Assembly (NCBI GenBank): GCA_902778175.1
Contig: CACYWT010000030.1
Coordinates: 1-35,015, forward strand
DNA: 35,015 nucleotides
Origin: an uncultured Ruminococcus sp.
GTDB taxonomy: Bacteria > Bacillota > Clostridia > Oscillospirales > Acutalibacteraceae
Reading direction: 5' to 3'
The notes under the pieces are model-generated. The model made no database searches. It was not told the DNA's origin and saw only the letters and a program-made list of their open reading frames with translations. Position numbers and translations under genes: made by a program. Below are positions 33,142 to 35,015 of the stretch, piece after piece (position 1 is the stretch's first letter; each line of letters starts with the position of its first letter).

Positions 33142-33870
33142 TCAATTGCTGCCCTGTTCCACTTCCTTGATCTCATCCTTTGAAGCTTGTTTGAGAGCGT
33201 ATGTATCGAATGCCGCGTCCCTCGGCAGCTGGATATCGATCCTGTCCATTTTCTGTATCAGACATTCTCCCGAGCTCATAGACGCCTCGAAAACGTGTCC
33301 GCCGAGCATTTTGTCCTTTGAGATGAAGTGCATATGCCAGCCTGCGGCGTTTATGCCGTCCATATAATCGGGAAAATATACGCACACCAGCGTTCCGTAC
33401 AGCTTTTCAAAACAAAAATCCTTCTGTGTTTTTGAAAGGATAGTTTTCAAAGTAACGTGTTGAGAGCGATAGGGCGCTCCGGCACGCGCGCGTATCATGT
33501 TGAACCATCCGTCTATCCGTGCGACATGGATACTGTTCAAGCTGAAATCATCATCTATTATCATGGTCAGCGATAATTTTATGGCTTTAATATCCGCCTT
33601 TTCTCCAAATTCGATCATTCTGGCGTTTTTTATAGAACCCGCAACTGCAAACGGTACTCCGGTCGAGTCTTCCGAGCGAACTATACTGCCATCCTGCTTA
33701 GCTTGATAGCAAACACCGTCAATAATGATCATCTCACCGTCAACATTCTCAAAAGTACCAAGTCCTGTATCGCCGTTTTTAAGGAGCTCCTTTACCGTTA
33801 CAACAGGCTTTGTATATCCAAGTGCTAACGCCTGCAGAGTAGAGACCTGATAGATTTTATTTGATTTCAT
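33142..33870 (-). CDS. alsD: Alpha-acetolactate decarboxylase
   Basis: Acetolactate decarboxylase converts acetolactate to acetoin. The 242-aa protein matches the family throughout: IYQVSTLQALALGYTKPVVTVKELLKNGDTGLGTFENVDGEMIIIDGVCYQ at the N-terminus, TGVPFAVAG, and GWHMHFISKDKMLGGHV near the end. The three His of the H-x-H-x(10)-H motif are the zinc ligands, and the conserved Arg/Glu of the active site (RAGAPYRSQHVTLKTIL) are also present. The AGGAGG site precedes the ATG. It stands alone without alsS (acetolactate synthase) nearby, directly after a kinase pseudogene. It may serve acetoin formation or regulate acetolactate levels; both are known roles of the family. Confidence 0.93.
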   Translation of the reverse strand: MKSNKIYQVSTLQALALGYTKPVVTVKELLKNGDTGLGTFENVDGEMIIIDGVCYQAKQDGSIVRSEDSTGVPFAVAGSIKNARMIEFGEKADIKAIKLSLTMIIDDDFSLNSIHVARIDGWFNMIRARAGAPYRSQHVTLKTILSKTQKDFCFEKLYGTLVCVYFPDYMDGINAAGWHMHFISKDKMLGGHVFEASMSSGECLIQKMDRIDIQLPRDAAFDTYALKQASKDEIKEVEQGSN

Positions 33871-33896
33871 TTTTTTGTCCTCCTGAATTTATTAAT

Positions 33897-34433
33897 TTAT
33901 GGTAAGCTGACTTTTGCAGCTGCCGATTTATGACTCTGCCGTTTTTCCGTGGGTATTGTTATCCTGACCGACGTACCGCCGCTCTCGCACAGCGTGATCT
34001 CCAATTTGCCCTTGCACATCATTTCGAGCCTTTGCCGGATATTATTCAGAGCGATATGCGGCTCGTTGTCATTGACCGGAGTGAATCCGAGACCGTCGTT
34101 CTCTACGATGATCCCGACCGAAGTATCCGTCCGCTTTGTGATGACGGAAATATGCAGCGGATTGCTGCTTGATCTCATGCCATGCTTGACGGCGTTCTCC
34201 ACTATCGGCTAAAGCGTCAGCGGCGGCACGCGAAACGCCGTGAACGGCGTATCAAAGCTGACAGACAAAGTGTCTTCAAACTTCGCCTGCTCGACTGCGA
34301 GATATGCGCAGGTATGCTCCAGCTCGTCGCTGAACGGGACCATGTCCTCACTGGCGATCGCGGCGAAATTCTTCCGCAGGTAAAACGTAAAGTCAAGAGT
34401 GACCTGCTTTGCCTTGGCGGGATCCTGATCGCA
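33897..34433 (-). pseudogene. Histidine kinase pseudogene (His_kinase/HATPase, LytS/YesM type)
   Basis: Reading the minus strand, a region translating to CDQDPAKAKQVTLDFTFYL, then ELEHTCAYLAVEQAKFEDTL and VPPLTL, runs in one frame into PIVENAVKHGM and on to GLGFTPVNDNEPHIALNNIRQRLEM. This is the conserved end of a LytS/YesM-type sensor kinase: the second half of the His_kinase domain and the HATPase domain with its N-box. Between VPPLTL and PIVENA a TAG stop (34209-34211) replaces the expected Gln codon (CAG to TAG). The upstream part carrying the phospho-accepting His and the sensor is missing (a TGA precedes 34433). Only a 101-aa open frame from GTG 34202 remains, so it is not functional. 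Confidence 0.85.
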
Positions 34434-34631
34434 TCAGATGCACTGCAAACAGAACGACAGCTGTACAAATACCCACTATATAACAAACTGTCTGATCCAG
34501 CCTGAAGCCCTACTGTAACACGAGGATACAGGTCACAGTTGCCGCTTTCACTCCGTAGTTTAGTTATTTCTTTTACTTAATCATTATAAGCTAAATCTGA
34601 ATAGAAAAACAATAGACTTATGGAAATTTGG

Positions 34632-34645
34632 AGTTTCCATTCTGG
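34632..34645. repeat. 14-base sequence repeated in inverted orientation
   Basis: AGTTTCCATTCTGG at 34632-34645 on the plus strand is the exact reverse complement of 33037-33050. The two copies bracket the decarboxylase gene and the kinase pseudogene (1.6 kb apart). The gap 34437-34676 contains nothing else recognisable. Confidence 0.7.
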
Positions 34646-34676
34646 TAACATTCCTGACACAAGGAAAAAAAATTTT

Positions 34677-34820
34677 TCATTTGTGAGTAATAACGGAAAG
34701 ATATGAAATCAGCATTTCTGTGTAAGCCGCTTTCAGAACATCTACAGTCCGCGCTTTGATAAAAGCTTACATCATACTTTGAGAAGCGGAATATATTTTT
34801 AATCTGCTTGTTTCAATCAT
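34677..34820 (-). pseudogene. GNAT acetyltransferase N-terminal fossil
   Basis: On the minus strand an ATG at 34820 with a good AAGGTGAAG site opens MIETSRLKIYSASQSMM, then TAA, then in frame AFIKARTVDVLKAAYTEML before the similarity ends at about 34710. The whole resembles the N-terminus of small GNAT acetyltransferases (MIETxRLKIYxASxxxMxxFI...AYxEML, from memory). A stop codon at codon 18 and loss of the acetyl-CoA-binding part make it a pseudogene. The remaining reading ends at TGA 34677. Confidence 0.55.
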
Positions 34821-34918
34821 TTTACTTCACCTTTCAGACGCATTTTATACCATACTATTATACCACACCCACACGCCCCCGGCTACCCTTTTAAAAGAGA
34901 AAACACCGAGAATAAATT

Positions 34919-35015
34919 TTTAAGGCAATACCGCACAAAGATAGTGCCACAGATGCGCCGTCAATTTTTTCGTCAGAATGTGCAAAACGAGCGTAGTTAA
35001 CCTGACGGTTATCAA
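34919..35015. mobile_element. Possible end of a mobile element, running off the window
   Basis: From AAGGCAATACCGCACAAAG to the window end there is no gene, but the sequence has the look of a conserved non-coding repeat end: CCGTCA (34967-34972) and TGACGG (35003-35008) form an inverted pair, and I recall similar GGCAATACCGCACAAA sequences near insertion sequences in related genomes. This is weak. The stretch 34821-34918 is AT-rich with no feature that I can identify. Confidence 0.25.

Noticed and set aside
34182-34505. 107-codon plus-strand open frame
   Set aside because: It is antisense to the kinase pseudogene, whose minus-strand translation is clearly conserved.

Overview
The window looks like a chromosomal segment of a low-to-moderate GC, Gram-positive anaerobe of the class Clostridia, most likely Ruminococcus or a close relative (Oscillospiraceae). 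This is inferred from gene content and style: an FMN-riboswitch ribDE(BA)H operon, a rubredoxin gene, the YlbF-MutS-MutL cluster, the PyrK-type dihydroorotate dehydrogenase, strong GGAGG ribosome binding sites, consensus sigma-A promoters, and a large secreted protein built from modules typical of Ruminococcus surface proteins. No sequence search was possible, so the genus is an inference.

Layout. Bases 1-380 hold AT-rich repeats with a long hairpin, followed by a small orphan gene (385-780). On the minus strand, 984-4700 is the riboflavin operon (ribD, ribE, ribBA, ribH) behind a consensus promoter, an FMN riboswitch and an intrinsic terminator. Next come a YhcC-like radical SAM gene, a rubredoxin gene, and a small cysteine-rich gene that converges on radA. 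Then come radA with a cell-wall amidase, a coiled-coil gene, mutL, mutS and ylbF (6180-14395). A hairpin-rich repeat (14532-14740) separates these from lysC and hom, and a class A penicillin-binding protein with a Pro-Glu tail ends the block (to 19850).

From 20100 come a small BofC-like membrane protein and an XRE regulator with palindromes upstream. They are followed on the minus strand by a VanZ-like protein, ruvX, a histidine phosphatase, and pyrD with pyrK. The plus strand then carries an unknown conserved protein, a PLP-dependent 'aluminum resistance' family enzyme, a CPBP membrane protease, tadA and a secreted unknown protein (25235-29436).

The last 5.6 kb is accessory and decaying. 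It contains a fossil of a tyrosine recombinase (29460-29561), the 1046-residue secreted modular protein with a long structured leader, an intact acetolactate decarboxylase gene, a histidine-kinase pseudogene broken by one TAG codon, and the N-terminal fossil of a GNAT acetyltransferase. Two copies of a 14-nt sequence in inverted orientation bracket the decarboxylase/kinase module. I see no CRISPR array, tRNA, rRNA or intact transposase. The best candidates for something new are the leader RNA at 32842-32921, the 14-nt inverted motif, the hairpin repeat at 14532-14740, and the conserved unknown proteins.
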